Shown here one piece after another: positions 57,810 to 64,000 of a DNA stretch of 64,000 nucleotides. The translations under genes were made by a program, and so were the position numbers. Source of the stretch: Thalassobacillus sp043497085. GTDB taxonomy: Bacteria; Bacillota; Bacilli; Bacillales; Halobacillaceae. The stretch is from assembly GCA_043497085.1 (NCBI GenBank), contig JBIEKI010000014.1; one strand, 5' to 3'. Within the stretch, counting starts at the first letter, position 1, and each line of letters opens with the position of its first letter. The notes below the pieces were generated by a model. It had not been told where the DNA came from, ran no database searches, and saw nothing but the letters and a program-made list of their open reading frames with translations.

Positions 57810-58044
57810 GCAAGATTCCCTCCTCTAATTCTCTATCAAGTTTAATTTCAATAAACCAATCATATTATACTATTTTTACAACCGCAATAAAGACGAATAT
57901 GGATTGTCCCTATACAAATCATACCCCAAAAGAGATGATTGTAAAATCAGATTATACTAACGAATGAAGTTTGTAAAACTCTCTCTGCTCAGTTTTCCTC
58001 AAGGCGGACATTTTATTAATCGCCGTTTGACATATAACAAAACG
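57810..58044. other. Spacer between ccpA and aroA
   Basis: It holds a TATAAT (rc) at 57871-57876 as a candidate ccpA -10 box with no clear -35 partner. No other feature is seen. In B. subtilis aroA and ccpA are cotranscribed in part; here a terminator intervenes. Confidence 0.4.
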
Positions 58045-58075
58045 GAACCGGACTGAGATTCCCTCAGCCCGGTTC
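58045..58075 (-). terminator. aroA terminator
   Basis: GAACCGGACTGAG and CTCAGCCCGGTTC pair with one mismatch; the minus strand continues CGTTTTGTT and the plus strand TTTTGTTTC. Confidence 0.85.
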
Positions 58076-58092
58076 TTTTGTTTCTTCTTTGT

Positions 58093-59151
58093 TTACTTGG
58101 TCAATTCCTTCATGAAATCATTGAACATCTCAATATCCATTTGCTGAGCAGAATCAGATAGTGCTACGGCTGGATCTGGATGAACCTCTGCCATTACACC
58201 ATCGGCTCCAATCGCAAGAGCAGCTTTAGCTGCCGGCAGCAATAGGTCACGTCGGCCAGTGGAATGCGTGACGTCCACCATGACCGGCAAGTGTGTCTCC
58301 TGCTTCAAAATAGGTACCGCTGATATGTCTAATGTATTTCTTGTCGCTTTCTCGTAAGTCCTGATTCCCCGTTCGCAGAGCATAATATTAGCATTACTGC
58401 GTGAGATGATGTATTCAGCAGCATTGATGAATTCTGAAATGGTAGCTGACATCCCTCGTTTCAATAACACTGGTTTATCAACAGAACCTGCAGCCTTCAA
58501 TAATTCAAAGTTCTGCATGTTACGGGCTCCAATCTGAATGATATCGACGTAATCAACAGCTTTATAAACGTCAGCTGGATTAACTATCTCACTGATTACA
58601 GCTAAGTCGTATTCATCAGCCACTCGTTTTAAAATTTTGAGGCCCTCAAGACCAAGACCCTGGAAGTCATAAGGAGAAGTCCTGGGTTTGAACGCTCCGC
58701 CTCGTAGTATTTTAAGACCTTGTTTCTTGACAGCTTCCGCTACGGCAGCAACTTGTTCGTAACTTTCAACCGCACACGGTCCCATAATGAAATGAGGGTT
58801 GCCATCTCCAATTTGTTCTCCATTGATATCGATAATCGTATCTTCAGGCTTTTTCTTTCTGGAAACCAGCAGTGCCTTCCGATGATCGTCTTCCTGCAGC
58901 TCCAGGCTGGCTTTAAAAATCTCTTTGAACAATTGCTGAATGGTTGAGTCTTCGAAAGGTCCATTGTTATGTTCATTAATCTGGTCCAGCATTTTACGCT
59001 CACGTACTGGATCAAAACGATTGACTCCTTGTGTATTCTTGACTTTTCCGATCTCCTGAACAAGTTCTCCCCGTTTGTTTATCAAGTCGAGGATTTCTAA
59101 ATTCACACTATCCAGTTCATCACGTAGTTGATCCAATTGTTCATTACTCAT
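58093..59151 (-). CDS. aroA: Chorismate mutase / DAHP synthase
   Basis: This bifunctional enzyme makes DAHP, the first step of aromatic amino acid synthesis, and has a regulatory AroQ chorismate mutase domain. The 352-residue protein has the mutase at residues 1-85 (LRDELDSVNLEILDLINKR, VREIGKVKN-like VQEIGKVKNTQG) and the DAHP barrel after residue 115 (MGPCAVESYEQV, RGGAFKPRTSPYDFQGLG, VDVTHSTGRRDLL, AEVHPDPAVALSD). SD TGGAGGC precedes the ATG. Called aroA in B. subtilis (AroG-type), upstream of ccpA. Confidence 0.96.
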   Translation of the reverse strand: MSNEQLDQLRDELDSVNLEILDLINKRGELVQEIGKVKNTQGVNRFDPVRERKMLDQINEHNNGPFEDSTIQQLFKEIFKASLELQEDDHRKALLVSRKKKPEDTIIDINGEQIGDGNPHFIMGPCAVESYEQVAAVAEAVKKQGLKILRGGAFKPRTSPYDFQGLGLEGLKILKRVADEYDLAVISEIVNPADVYKAVDYVDIIQIGARNMQNFELLKAAGSVDKPVLLKRGMSATISEFINAAEYIISRSNANIMLCERGIRTYEKATRNTLDISAVPILKQETHLPVMVDVTHSTGRRDLLLPAAKAALAIGADGVMAEVHPDPAVALSDSAQQMDIEMFNDFMKELTK

Positions 59152-59217
59152 GATAAAGCCTCCATTCCGTTTTACTTTGCTGAAAAAATTGATAATTTCA
59201 AATGATAATTACGGAAC

Positions 59218-59246
59218 ATTATATATGACTTCAGCTTTATTGTCAC
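59218..59246 (-). promoter_or_regulatory. aroA promoter
   Basis: On the minus strand GTGACA, 17 bp and TATAAT are present, giving a start near 59211 about 60 nt before the ATG. Confidence 0.75.
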
Positions 59247-59290
59247 CCCTTTAAAGCGATAAAATCTCAAAGAATTTTTCAGTCGAAAAT

Positions 59291-59304
59291 TGTAACCGCT
59301 TTCA
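59291..59304. promoter_or_regulatory. cre-like site upstream of aroA
   Basis: TGTAACCGCTTTCA matches the cre consensus at 13 of 14 positions, centred about 86 bp upstream of the inferred aroA start. It adjoins the T-run of the ytxJ terminator. Confidence 0.55.
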
Positions 59305-59341
59305 ATAAAAACAAAACGGGAGGTAGGTTTTACCTCCCGTT
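59304..59341 (-). terminator. ytxJ terminator
   Basis: AACGGGAGGTA and TACCTCCCGTT form an 11-bp perfect stem; on the minus strand TTGTTTTTATT follows. Confidence 0.9.
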
Positions 59342-59364
59342 GCTTACCTGTTGATTTAGAGAAA

Positions 59365-59697
59365 TCAAGTCAGCCGATTTGTACTTTCTTCTAACGCTTC
59401 TACTGTTACTGCCCCGTGCGAATCGTGCCACACTATTTCTTTATCATGAAATAACAATGCCTGGGGTGACTCGTGCCGTACATCATATTTTTCTGCAATT
59501 TGATTAGAAAGCGGGCGTGCTTCCTGGACATGAAGTATATAACATGGGATATCTGTTTTCTCACTGAACTGATCATACTGTCTTTTAACGAATGTACTGA
59601 CAGGGCATGTCAGACTGTGCTTCAGCAGATAAAAATTGTGTTTCTCATCAATTAAGCGGTTGAATTCTTCTTCATTGGCAATTACTTGTATATCCAT
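59365..59697 (-). CDS. ytxJ: Bacillithiol-system redox protein YtxJ
   Basis: The 110-residue protein is a thioredoxin-like YtxJ, proposed as a monothiol bacilliredoxin. The active-site region reads LLKHSLTCPVSTFVKRQYDQF with a single cysteine before Pro (near residue 31) and a second Cys in DIPCYILHVQEARP. The family tends to have the CPxS-like motif. SD GGAGGATTC precedes the ATG. It is separated from ytxH by a hairpin (59724-59756), so it may be expressed at a lower level than ytxGH. Confidence 0.9.
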   Translation of the reverse strand: MDIQVIANEEEFNRLIDEKHNFYLLKHSLTCPVSTFVKRQYDQFSEKTDIPCYILHVQEARPLSNQIAEKYDVRHESPQALLFHDKEIVWHDSHGAVTVEALEESTNRLT

Positions 59698-59723
59698 CTG
59701 AATCCTCCTATATATTCTAAACT

Positions 59724-59756
59724 AAAATGACGAGACTGAAGGCAGCCTCGTCACTT
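59724..59756 (-). terminator. Hairpin between ytxH and ytxJ
   Basis: GTGACGAGG and CTCGTCAT pair on the minus strand, followed by TTTTAGTTT. It probably attenuates the last gene of ytxGHJ. Confidence 0.7.
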
Positions 59757-59760
59757 TTAT

Positions 59761-60222
59761 TTATTTTGCATTAGTTGAAGTTGTAGCTTCCTGCTGCTTC
59801 TCCAACTCTTCCGCTGCTTCCTCAATCGCTTCTGCAACTTCCTGGGCTGCTTCCTCTGCTTCTGCATCATCCTGGCCACGGAAGCTTTTTACTTTATCAC
59901 CAATGTTTTTAGTAGAATCTTTGAAACGAGTACCAAGTTCCTGAGATTTTTCTGAGAAGTTTTTAGATAACTGGGAAGAAGATTCTACGGCACGTTCTTT
60001 CCATTCGCCACTCTTTTCTGTAGCAACTTCTTTCCACTCACCTGCTCGATCTTTCAAGTAATTGGAGCCTTGATTAAGGTCATCGCGGAACTCCCTGCCC
60101 GCTTTCGGTGCGAATAATAGTGCCACGACTGCACCAACTACTCCTCCGATTAATGAACCGACAATAAAATCTCTTCCGTTTTCCTTGTTGTTTGGTTGGT
60201 TTTGCTTTTGCTGTTCACTCAT
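59761..60222 (-). CDS. ytxH: General stress protein YtxH
   Basis: The 153-residue protein is of the YtxH family: a membrane segment near residues 19-42 (FIVGSLIGGVVGAVVALLFA) with the GxxxG-rich pattern and LLFAPKAGREFRDDL, then a long amphipathic, Ala/Glu-rich helix with repeated WKE and KSGEWKERAVESSSQLS-like blocks (in part KSGEWKE). It is related to plant COR/LEA-like stress proteins. In B. subtilis ytxGHJ is sigma-B and sigma-H controlled. It starts 2 bp after ytxG ends; SD GAGGAGGAA precedes. Confidence 0.92.
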   Translation of the reverse strand: MSEQQKQNQPNNKENGRDFIVGSLIGGVVGAVVALLFAPKAGREFRDDLNQGSNYLKDRAGEWKEVATEKSGEWKERAVESSSQLSKNFSEKSQELGTRFKDSTKNIGDKVKSFRGQDDAEAEEAAQEVAEAIEEAAEELEKQQEATTSTNAK

Positions 60223-60224
60223 TA

Positions 60225-60659
60225 TTAAATTCCTCCCTCTGTTTTTCTTGCATCTTCTTTTTTGTATTTTTTATACAAATTGATGGCTACCTGTCCCCAT
60301 TTCATTGCCTGGGCTGCTGAATCCTCGTCATTTATCTTAGAAGAGGTCAAACTTCTTGATACGGATCGGATAGACTGATTGAATTCCTGTACGGAATCAC
60401 CTATACCTTTGACACCATCAACCAGTGAATTGAGCTTTTGGGATTTTTCCCCTACATCCTCCGCCAATTTATTAGTCTTATTCAACAGCGCAGTCGTTTC
60501 CAGGGTGATCCCTTCCATCTGTTCCTCGACCCCTTCTAGTGTATCGGCAACGTTGTTCATTGTCCGGGAAACCGACTTCAAGGTGATACTCAGGTAAATC
60601 ACCAAGACTGCAAATGCTACCGCTGCTATAAGCGCAGCAATGTATAATAGAATTTCCAT
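60225..60659 (-). CDS. ytxG: DUF948 general stress protein YtxG
   Basis: The 144-residue protein has an N-terminal membrane segment (residues 3-27: LLYIAALIAAVAFAVLVIYL) and a long helical region (SVSRTMNNVADTLEGVEEQ) of the DUF948 type; function unknown. SD AAGGAGATG precedes the ATG. It is the first gene of ytxGHJ, with a sigma-B promoter (60706-60731) upstream, and is in the same order as the B. subtilis stress operon. Confidence 0.92.
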   Translation of the reverse strand: MEILLYIAALIAAVAFAVLVIYLSITLKSVSRTMNNVADTLEGVEEQMEGITLETTALLNKTNKLAEDVGEKSQKLNSLVDGVKGIGDSVQEFNQSIRSVSRSLTSSKINDEDSAAQAMKWGQVAINLYKKYKKEDARKTEGGI

Positions 60660-60705
60660 TCCCGCTGTTCATCTCCTTTACTATGTATTTTTCATGTTTA
60701 AGTAA

Positions 60706-60731
60706 ATACCCTGTCTCGATTAGAGCTAAAC
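60706..60731 (-). promoter_or_regulatory. Sigma-B promoter of ytxGHJ
   Basis: On the minus strand GTTTAG, 14 bp and GGGTAT match the sigma-B consensus (GTTTAA, 12-14 bp, GGGTAT). This agrees with the known sigma-B control of ytxGHJ in B. subtilis. Confidence 0.85.
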
Positions 60732-61013
60732 TAAGATATAGGGACTATGGTTCTATTACCTATTATTGTATTATTCGTTTTTAACCTCGGAATATCCTTT
60801 TTTTTCGTGTTAAACTGTAAAATTTTTTTAAGAGTTCCAAGGTAAGACAAGCCACAATTACTCGATTGCTATTGTATGGAAAAAAGATGCCCGTTTAATG
60901 AAGGACTTAACCGAACTTTCAGCATTCCTCACGAAGGCCAGTCACCGCCGATACTTCTCAAGTTTCTCTTTGTATTTCTTCTAATGCAAACCTATTACTG
61001 ATCACAAAGCCTA
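60732..61013. other. Spacer between murC and ytxG
   Basis: I see no gene and no clear repeat. A sigma-H promoter could be present but I could not identify it with confidence. Confidence 0.3.
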
Positions 61014-61080
61014 AATAAAAAAGCTGTTCCAAGAGCATGCCCACCTTAAAAAAAGCAAGCATCCTCTTGAAACGGCAGCC
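61014..61080 (-). terminator. murC terminator
   Basis: GCTGCCGTTTCAAGAGG and CTCTTGGAACAGC pair imperfectly around a loop; on the minus strand TTTTTTA follows. Confidence 0.8.
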
Positions 61081-61087
61081 TTTTACA

Positions 61088-62386
61088 TCAGCTATTCAAT
61101 TGACCTTCATAAGCCTGTTGATATTTTTGAATATCACCAGCGCCCATGAATACTAATACACTATTATCGTATTCCTTTAAGACACTTGTATCTTCTGCAA
61201 TAAGTAAATTCGATTCCGGAATTAGTTCTTGAAGATCCTGAATAGTCAAATTACCGTTTTCTTCTCTCGCAGAACCGAATATGTCACACAAATAGATAGC
61301 GTCCGCTTCCTGCAAGCTCTCGGCAAATTCTTTCAGGAATGTTTTAGTTCTTGTGAAGGTATGCGGTTGAAAAATTGCCACAACATCCCTTTCAGGATAC
61401 TTTTTACGGGCAGATTCGATTGTAGCTGAAATTTCAATAGGGTGGTGGGCGTAATCATCTACTAACACCTGGTCACCAACCTGTTTTTCAGTAAACCTGC
61501 GCTTAACACCCTCAAAAGTTTTGATTTTCTTGATTTCTTCTGCTGACATGTCTTCATAATGACATAATGCAATGACACTTAAAGCATTTAAAACGTGATG
61601 ATTCCCGTATCCAGGGATAATGAAGGTATCATAATATGTGTTTCTTACAAATACATCGAATGAGGTACCTTCAGGACTTTCTTTAATATTTTGTGCCTGA
61701 AAATCATTCGAATCCGCCAGCCCATAATATAAGACAGGGACGTTCGCCTGTATATGCTGAAGATGTTCATCATCTCCACATGCAATAATCCCTTTTTTTA
61801 CTTGCTTCGCCATTGCTTGAAAAGCCTGGAACACATCCTCGATACTGGTGAAATAATCAGGATGATCAAAATCGATATTTGTCATGATGGCATAGTCAGG
61901 ATGGTAAGAAAGAAAATGACGTCTGTATTCACAGGCTTCAAATGCAAAATACTGACTATTTCTATGTCCTTTTCCGGTCCCATCTCCAATCAAATAAGAG
62001 GTGGGGTAATTTTCAGAGAGTACATGGGCCAATAAGCCGGTCGTAGAGGTTTTTCCATGAGCTCCAGTCACAGCAATGCTTGTATATTTCTGCAGCCACT
62101 CTCCTAAAAACTCATGATAACGATAATAAGGCAGACCTTGCTCTTTTGCTGCTACTATTTCTTCATGTTCATCATTAAAAGCATTCCCAGCGATAATCGT
62201 CAAACCTTCTTTGATATTATCTTTGGAAAAAGGCAATATTGTAATGTTTTTAGCTTCCAATACTTCTTGTGTAAAAAAGCGTTTGTCAACATCGGACCCT
62301 TGGACATGCTCGCCCGAGTCATGCAAAATTTGCGCAAGGGCACTCATTCCCGTCCCTTTGATACCAATGAAATGGTAAGTCGTCAT
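61088..62386 (-). CDS. murC: UDP-N-acetylmuramate--L-alanine ligase
   Basis: MurC adds L-alanine to UDP-MurNAc with ATP, the first step of the cytoplasmic muropeptide pathway. The 432-residue protein has YHFIGIKGTGMSALAQIL (nucleotide fold), the ATP loop AVTGAHGKTSTTGLLAHVL near residue 110, EACEYRRHFLSYHPDYAIMTNIDFDHPD (metal/Lys region, in part YAIMTNIDFDHPD), GVKRRFT and VDDYAHHPIEISATIESARKKYP. ATG at 62386 has SD GGAGG 9 bp upstream; TTG at 62392 is too close. It lies near ytxG as in B. subtilis. Confidence 0.97.
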   Translation of the reverse strand: MTTYHFIGIKGTGMSALAQILHDSGEHVQGSDVDKRFFTQEVLEAKNITILPFSKDNIKEGLTIIAGNAFNDEHEEIVAAKEQGLPYYRYHEFLGEWLQKYTSIAVTGAHGKTSTTGLLAHVLSENYPTSYLIGDGTGKGHRNSQYFAFEACEYRRHFLSYHPDYAIMTNIDFDHPDYFTSIEDVFQAFQAMAKQVKKGIIACGDDEHLQHIQANVPVLYYGLADSNDFQAQNIKESPEGTSFDVFVRNTYYDTFIIPGYGNHHVLNALSVIALCHYEDMSAEEIKKIKTFEGVKRRFTEKQVGDQVLVDDYAHHPIEISATIESARKKYPERDVVAIFQPHTFTRTKTFLKEFAESLQEADAIYLCDIFGSAREENGNLTIQDLQELIPESNLLIAEDTSVLKEYDNSVLVFMGAGDIQKYQQAYEGQLNS

Positions 62387-62477
62387 AAACAAGTACCTCC
62401 AAAATTATTGAGTCACTTTTACTTAGTATATGTATCATACTAAAACTTGCGATTTTTCAAATCTGCCAGTCAAGCCA

Positions 62478-62486
62478 TTATTATAG
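62478..62486 (-). promoter_or_regulatory. murC promoter (extended -10)
   Basis: On the minus strand TGCTATAAT is a perfect extended -10 element; the -35 is weak (TTCATC 16 bp upstream). It lies about 100 bp upstream of murC. Confidence 0.55.
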
Positions 62487-62602
62487 CAAAGAAAAGCAGT
62501 AGATGAATGAGCAATTAGACATTTTTATACTTCCCTATTTTAGCACGGAATAACATGAAGTAAAAAGAAAGAAGTATTTTTGTCTATACCTTCTGAATCA
62601 CA

Positions 62603-62639
62603 AAAAAAGAAAAAACTTACTTCCATTCCAGGAAGTAAG
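62603..62639 (-). terminator. NAPRTase gene terminator
   Basis: CTTACTTCC and GGAAGTAAG form a 9-bp stem; on the minus strand TTTTTTC follows. Confidence 0.9.
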
Positions 62640-62660
62640 CCTTTTTGATTATTTTTAGTT

Positions 62661-63782
62661 TTATTCATCCAGCATTTGTGGTTGGTATGGAACCTTTTCC
62701 AGCCGCGGGTTCGGGCTATAACGCCGCCCTTCTTTTGCTTCCGGTTTTCCATTCAAAAGAACATTATCACCTGTGAAGCCTATGTCTATTTTCAATAGAC
62801 TACCACCGACACCGTACATATCGACAGGAACCTTCAATTCTTCAAACATACGGATCCTATCTTCTGTAAAGCCTCCGCTTACCACGATTTTCACATGATC
62901 ATAGCCTTCTTTATCCAGCGTCCTTCTTAAGGCAAAGATTAGTTCAGGATTTACTCCGCGTGGATCGAAAGTACCCATCAAGTGTTGATTGCGTAAGAAG
63001 TATTTATCGACCATACTGCGTGAAGTATCAACACGAACGGCTTTCAACTCATCTCCAAACTCACGAGCCACTTTCAAAGAATCTGTGATCACATCATTAT
63101 TGTAATCTACAAGTGCCATCACTTCATCCTCAGGGAACTGTTCATGATAAGCTCTTGTGGCCGCCACGACATCGCCCTTGAACATTTGAATCAAAGCATG
63201 AGGCATCGTGCCCATACCTTCTTTTCCCCACCATTCATTCATAGCGTGGGTAGCTTGAGCAGTCGAACCACCGATAAAAGAAGCATATCCATCTCCTGCT
63301 TGCTGGGTATAATGATCATCTCGATCACCCATAAAGATAATTGGCTTCTGTTTACCATTGGTCCGTGCTGCTTTTACCACATTATAAACATTCGTTGCTA
63401 CAGAAGTTCGACGCGCGAAAATCCCATCTATAATTCCTTCTAAATAGCCGAAGTTCTGGTAAGGACCGGATATGGTCATGACAGTTTCATACGGGCTGAT
63501 TTTATCTCCATCCTTCAATGAATGAATCTCTAATTCTTCAGGATGATCAGCAAAGGTATGAATCAAAGCGATTACTTCATCCGTGCCACATAAAACAGCA
63601 TCATTCTTCTGGAAAAATTGCATGGTTACATGGTTATCCTTCAAGTGATTTTGTACTATTTCTTTCGTTTTCAAGAAATAGACGGCAGAAAACCAGCCTT
63701 CCCCCACCCGTTCATCAAACTTGAAGGTCTTATTAGTCAACCGATCGATTTCGCCATTTAACTTACGTGTGATTTCCTTCAT
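62661..63782 (-). CDS. Nicotinate phosphoribosyltransferase
   Basis: This enzyme makes nicotinate mononucleotide from nicotinate and PRPP in the NAD salvage pathway. The 373-residue protein shows FKFDERVGEGWFSAVYFLKT, VTMQFFQKNDAVLCGTDEV (in part QFFQKNDAVLCGTDE), the substrate region MGDRDDHYTQQAGDGYASFIGGSTAQ (in part GGSTAQATHAMN) and HVKIVVSGGFTEDRIRMFEE, typical of this family. It follows a promoter region and is expressed separately from murC. The ATG at 63782 has SD AAGGAGCAG; the longer frame is not supported. It corresponds to pncB-type function, but the Firmicute type differs from E. coli PncB. Confidence 0.88.
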   Translation of the reverse strand: MKEITRKLNGEIDRLTNKTFKFDERVGEGWFSAVYFLKTKEIVQNHLKDNHVTMQFFQKNDAVLCGTDEVIALIHTFADHPEELEIHSLKDGDKISPYETVMTISGPYQNFGYLEGIIDGIFARRTSVATNVYNVVKAARTNGKQKPIIFMGDRDDHYTQQAGDGYASFIGGSTAQATHAMNEWWGKEGMGTMPHALIQMFKGDVVAATRAYHEQFPEDEVMALVDYNNDVITDSLKVAREFGDELKAVRVDTSRSMVDKYFLRNQHLMGTFDPRGVNPELIFALRRTLDKEGYDHVKIVVSGGFTEDRIRMFEELKVPVDMYGVGGSLLKIDIGFTGDNVLLNGKPEAKEGRRYSPNPRLEKVPYQPQMLDE

Positions 63783-63886
63783 AATTCTGCTCCTTATATA
63801 AGAAAAAATCCTTGTCCGAATAAAATCATTCATCTCTAATCATATAAAATCTAGTTAGCTAACACAAGCTATTTCTAAAACAGACT

Positions 63887-63940
63887 AAAAAAGCATCTGT
63901 CATCACGCCCATAAAGGGCGGGGAGACAGATGCTTTATAA
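63887..63940 (-). terminator. Terminator of the gene entering from the right
   Basis: AAAGCATCTGTC and GACAGATGCTTT form a 12-bp stem with inner GCCC/GGGC; on the minus strand TTTTTT then follows. It is 12 bp past the stop at 63952. Confidence 0.92.
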
Positions 63941-63951
63941 AATTGGGACTG

Positions 63952-64000
63952 TTATTTCAGTTCGGCAGATTCACCAGGGTGAAACAATTCGTTTACTTGT
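63952..64000 (-). CDS. C-terminal end of an unidentified gene (partial)
   Basis: The minus strand reads QVNELFHPGESAELK and then TAA, in frame to the window edge, directly followed by a strong terminator. Only 15 residues are visible, so the protein cannot be named. In B. subtilis the SftA translocase gene is near murC; this is one possibility only. Confidence 0.55.
   Translation of the reverse strand, partial: QVNELFHPGESAELK

Noticed and set aside
57990..58040. TTGACATATAAC on the plus strand as a promoter
   Set aside because: The spacing between TTGACA and any -10 is too short and no plus-strand gene follows.
1..64000. CRISPR arrays, prophage, insertion sequences, tRNA or rRNA genes
   Set aside because: I saw no direct-repeat array, no transposase or phage protein, and no sequence with tRNA or rRNA signatures.

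Overview
This window looks like a chromosomal stretch from a spore-forming, low-GC Bacillaceae bacterium. The gene order closely follows the ytx/yt region of Bacillus subtilis: mdh-icd-citZ, pfkA-pyk, accDA, dnaE, ytrHI, nrnA, ackA-ytxK-tpx-ytfJI, thiI-iscS-ezrA, rpsD-tyrS, acuABC, motPS, ccpA-aroA, ytxGHJ and murC. Sporulation genes (ytrH/ytrI, ytfJ, an alpha/beta SASP with a sigma-G-like promoter), RefZ, a tyrosyl T-box and sigma-W and sigma-B promoters support this. A halophilic or alkaliphilic relative (Halobacillus/Thalassobacillus/Virgibacillus type) is my inference from the MotPS stator and intergenic repeats; it is not proven.

Layout. 1-792: non-coding, repeat copies. 0.8-5 kb: a MaoC-like gene and the TCA genes mdh, icd, citZ. 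5.3-14 kb: ytvI and fxsA, glycolytic pfkA-pyk, accDA with a FadR-type GntR regulator, and malic enzyme. 14-21.7 kb: dnaE, ytrHI, nrnA, ytpI, ytoI. 22-26.8 kb: a membrane-stress cassette (DUF4178, PspA, DUF4247, DUF350, membrane-anchored aminopropyltransferase, YtkL) behind a very good sigma-W promoter. 26.9-36 kb: ald, ytkK, uspA, moaB, an EcsC-family gene, ackA, ytxK, tpx, ytfJI. 36-45 kb: nadF, two repeat copies, an amidohydrolase, an SASP gene, thiI-iscS, ezrA, hisJ/refZ. 45.8-54.6 kb: ytsP, rpsD, tyrS with T-box, a large class A PBP, acuABC. 54.6-55.1 kb: structured repeats. 55.1-64 kb: motPS, ccpA, aroA, ytxGHJ, murC, a nicotinate phosphoribosyltransferase and the C-terminal end of an unidentified gene.

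How it works together. Much of the window is central carbon metabolism around acetyl-CoA: citrate synthase to malate dehydrogenase, malic enzyme, lower glycolysis, acetate kinase, acetyl-CoA carboxylase, and the AcuA/AcuC acetylation switch, with CcpA encoded in the same window. I found cre-like sites upstream of ackA, pfkA and aroA-ccpA, a degenerate pair inside the citZ leader, and sites near the MaoC-like and uspA genes, so much of the local carbon-flow network appears to be under CcpA.

The best candidate for a little-described system is the sigma-W PspA/DUF4178/DUF4247/DUF350/aminopropyltransferase operon. Other notable items are its probable CTG start codon, a MITE-like repeat family with a core-deleted derivative, covarying hairpins at 54.7-55.0 kb, and an elaborate rpsD leader.
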